Assembly: GCA_021464245.1 (NCBI GenBank)
Contig: JADCRB010000046.1
Coordinates: 6,032,760 to 6,096,759, forward strand
DNA from: Carallia brachiata
Lineage: Eukaryota > Streptophyta > Magnoliopsida > Malpighiales > Rhizophoraceae
Direction: 5' to 3'
Length of the DNA: 64,000 nt
Position numbers and translations under genes: made by a program. The notes under the pieces are model-generated. The model had not been told where the DNA came from and made no database searches. It worked only from the letters and a program-made list of their open reading frames with translations. Shown here one piece after another: positions 62,149 through 64,000 of this stretch (within the stretch, counting starts at the first letter, position 1; every line of letters starts with the position of its first letter).

Positions 62149-63563
62149 CAATGCATGAAAACGGTAGACTGGATTTTAGTCATAGTGGTGTATTAGGCTT
62201 ATGCCAGTACGTTTTAACGAGGCTGTATAATGTCCTTATGGCAATTTGACTCACAAAAAGAAGATCCAGCTGTTTGTGGCATGATTGGCTCGTTAGGGAT
62301 TGTTTTGAACCTATTTAGAGTCGCATATCACCATTGTCTTGTGGCTTGTAATGCACATGTTTTTGATGTTGTTGTGCATCAAACTGCATAGATATAAGTT
62401 CTTTTTCAGCAAGATGAGAACAAAGCATAGCTTTGAAAATGCAAATGAAGCTTGCACAGAATAGGAAAGATAATGTGCATATGGTTATTTAATGCTTATT
62501 AATGGCATTTAGTTCTTTGATGATTGATTATATATGAGAGAACATCTTTCTCTTACTCCCTTACTGTTTTCCTCAGGGCAACTATCACCATTCTTTATTT
62601 GTGATGGAAAGAAGAAAGGAATGCCTAAATGAGGATCATCGGCAGCAAAACAGTGTGGATGGCAAGGAGATTGAAGAGGAGAAGCAGCAACTGCATGAGT
62701 TGGAAGATGAGCTGGTAGGGGGACAAGGTTTGATTGAGGAACAGCAAAATGATGCCAGAGACAAGACATTGACCCCATGTTGTGATGGCGAAGGTGATGA
62801 TGGTGTGAACTTGAGAGTTCAATCTGAAGAGTCTTTCCTGCTTGTAATAGAGGCAGAAGAACATGACTTTTCAAAGCAAGAAGACCAGCTGCCAAGGAGT
62901 CCTGCACAGGTGCAACATCCTGAGAATTCTGGGGCAGAAAGGCCTGATCAGAGTCACTGTGAGCTGCCGAGACCTAAGCGTCGAGGCCGAGGGAGGCCCC
63001 CTAAGCTAAAGCGTAATGCAGACATGATTGTAGAACGAGACTTTTCAAAGCAAGAAGACCAGCCATCAAGGATTCCTGTACAGGTGCAACATCCCGGGAG
63101 TTCTGGGACAGAAAGGTCTGCTCAGGGTCATTGTGAGCAGCAGAGACCTAAGCGTCGGGGTCGAGGGAGGCCCCCCAAGCTAAAGCCTCATGCGGACATG
63201 AATGTGGATACACTTCTGCTCCCTGACAAGAAGTATGACAAAGAGGCATGGCAGCAACAAGAGTTTCAAGGCAGCGAAGCCTGTCCAAAATCCAATGCAG
63301 AAGCAGATTCAATTATGGTGCCATCAACACAGACAGCCTCAGATAGGAATGATGATGAGCAGCCCCAAAAGCAGCCGCAGCAACCACTGGTTCGACGCCG
63401 GGGTAGGCCTCCCAAACTGAAGGTCAAAGAAGCCACGGCTACAAAGTTGGATGCATCATCGGGCACATCCTGTCCGGAGCAGCAGCAGCAGCAGGCACCA
63501 CGACGTCGGGGAAGGCCTCCCAAGGTGCTGAAGTCATGCACTTTAGTACCAGAGACCAGTTGA
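60809..63563 (+). CDS. Linker-histone (H15) domain protein with AT-hooks, ~537 aa
   Basis: Exons 60809-60928, 61535-62041, 62577-63563, joined in phase 0. The globular H1/H5-like domain spans about residues 33-100 ('HPPYASMIRMAIVELSEEGG', 'KKEYKGLPWGHDSYLSHYLG', 'LVKSNDGRYMLP'). It is followed by a basic block ('RKRGRKRRRCKGRRGK'), a long acidic/glutamine-rich coiled-coil-like region, and four AT-hooks in the C-terminal third: two 'RPKRRGRGRPPKLK' and two 'RRRGRPPK'. Expected to bind AT-rich DNA in the nucleus. First in-frame ATG is at 60809; the frame is open back to a TAA at 60683 without an ATG, through an (ATA)7 run, so the true start may lie in an unseen upstream exon or be this ATG. 62865-63212 is a perfect-period tandem duplication carrying hooks 1 and 2. 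C-terminus 'CTLVPETS'. Confidence 0.88.
62106..62151. repeat. Perfect palindrome: ttgctc-(TA)17-gagcaa
   Basis: Forty-six bases, wholly self-complementary, in intron 2 of the H15/AT-hook gene. Can extrude as a hairpin or cruciform. Being (TA)n it will vary in length between individuals. Confidence 0.95.
62865..63212 (+). repeat. 174-base in-frame tandem duplication with AT-hooks
   Basis: Units 62865-63038 and 63039-63212, each 58 codons: 'DFSKQEDQ', 'QVQHP', then 'RPKRRGRGRPPKLK', then 'ADM'. The copies differ at scattered positions (e.g. LPRSPA / PSRIPV), so the event is not brand new. Frame is kept, and an AT-hook was gained. Confidence 0.95.
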
Positions 63564-64000
63564 ATTCACAGGACAATTAGCATAAATTGTTTGACCCATG
63601 ACATGTTTTGAGTGTTGTTAGTATTGTGCATGACAGAATTTGAGGCAGTTGTTGCAGTTAAGATAAACAACTGTCTTTTTTTTTTCATTCACACTTTATT
63701 GCATCAAAGGGAATAATGCGCTGAGGCTTGTTTGGTTAGTATGGTTCATAAAAAGGCTCAAATGATTTTCCTTTCCATTTTTTTTGGCACTTTTTTTTTT
63801 TTCTTAAATCAATAAAATCGCAGTTAAGAAAGGTATGTTCCTTACTGTTATTTTACGCGTCTGATGGTCTAGTTGTAGAATTGACGGTTGAAGATTATCG
63901 AAGGTGATAATCTTGTTGGTGATTCGATATTATTTTCCCTTTATTGGCCTGAGTTGAAGTCCTCGTACCGCTGCTATCATATCCACTGAGAGGGTTTGTT
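63564..64000. other. 3' flank of the H15/AT-hook gene
   Basis: 3' UTR and downstream DNA. An 'aatcaataaaatcg' near 63810 could be a poly(A) signal region. No further gene visible before the window ends. Confidence 0.4.

Noticed and set aside
1..64000. CRISPR arrays, prokaryotic operons, rRNA or full tRNA genes
   Set aside because: None seen. Repeats are tandem slippage or transposon pairs, and all genes have plant introns.

Overview
This is a window of plant nuclear DNA. It is AT-rich, its genes are split by introns with GT..AG borders, and it holds plant-only families (sulfate transporter SULTR, alpha-expansin, RGG-type Alba protein, H1/AT-hook protein) plus Athila-type retrotransposon, LINE, SINE and MITE debris. 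It looks like a woody eudicot. Citrus or another Sapindales is my guess from protein flavour, not proven. All exon coordinates come from hand splicing against remembered family consensus.

Layout. 1-7.1 kb: repeats and no gene I can support. 7.2-13.7 kb (+): a complete 13-exon group-3 sulfate transporter, one intron with a GC donor. 15.9-16.5 kb: a partial copy of that gene's promoter and exon 1, start codon lost. 17.7-22.3 kb (+): a PHF1/SEC12-like WD40 gene with all exons present but several reading-frame breaks. 24.7-27.0 kb (-): a two-coding-exon gene for a 98-residue membrane protein with a separate 5' UTR exon. 27.9-29.8 kb: a 1.9-kb inverted-repeat transposon with polypyrimidine/polypurine arms. 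30.7-31.1 kb: LINE remnant. 32.8-36.1 kb (+): Alba-RGG protein. 37.8-38.9 kb: hAT-like element. 40.9-42.1 kb (+): alpha-expansin. 42.8-43.6 kb: two SINEs. 43.6-50.6 kb (-): 3' half of a decayed Athila Ty3/gypsy element (integrase, downstream ORF, polypurine tract, LTR). 50.67-50.85 kb (+): an intact gene for a 58-residue cysteine-rich secreted peptide; a decayed copy lies at 53.44-53.61 kb. 55.9-57.9 kb (+): the tRNA t6A enzyme KAE1/OSGEP, with a one-base break just after its start. 60.8-63.6 kb (+): a linker-histone-domain protein with four AT-hooks, two of them in a perfect-period tandem duplication.

The most novel item is the short cysteine-rich peptide pair: one copy has an intact frame but a retrotransposon fragment sits where its promoter should be, while the other keeps a TATA-like element but has two stops. 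A second theme is data quality: every frame break in the PHF1-like and KAE1 genes can be explained by loss of one or two bases from a mononucleotide run, which argues for consensus error at least as much as gene death. The genes do not form an operon. The only functional neighbourhood is that a sulfate transporter lies beside a phosphate-transporter trafficking factor homologue.
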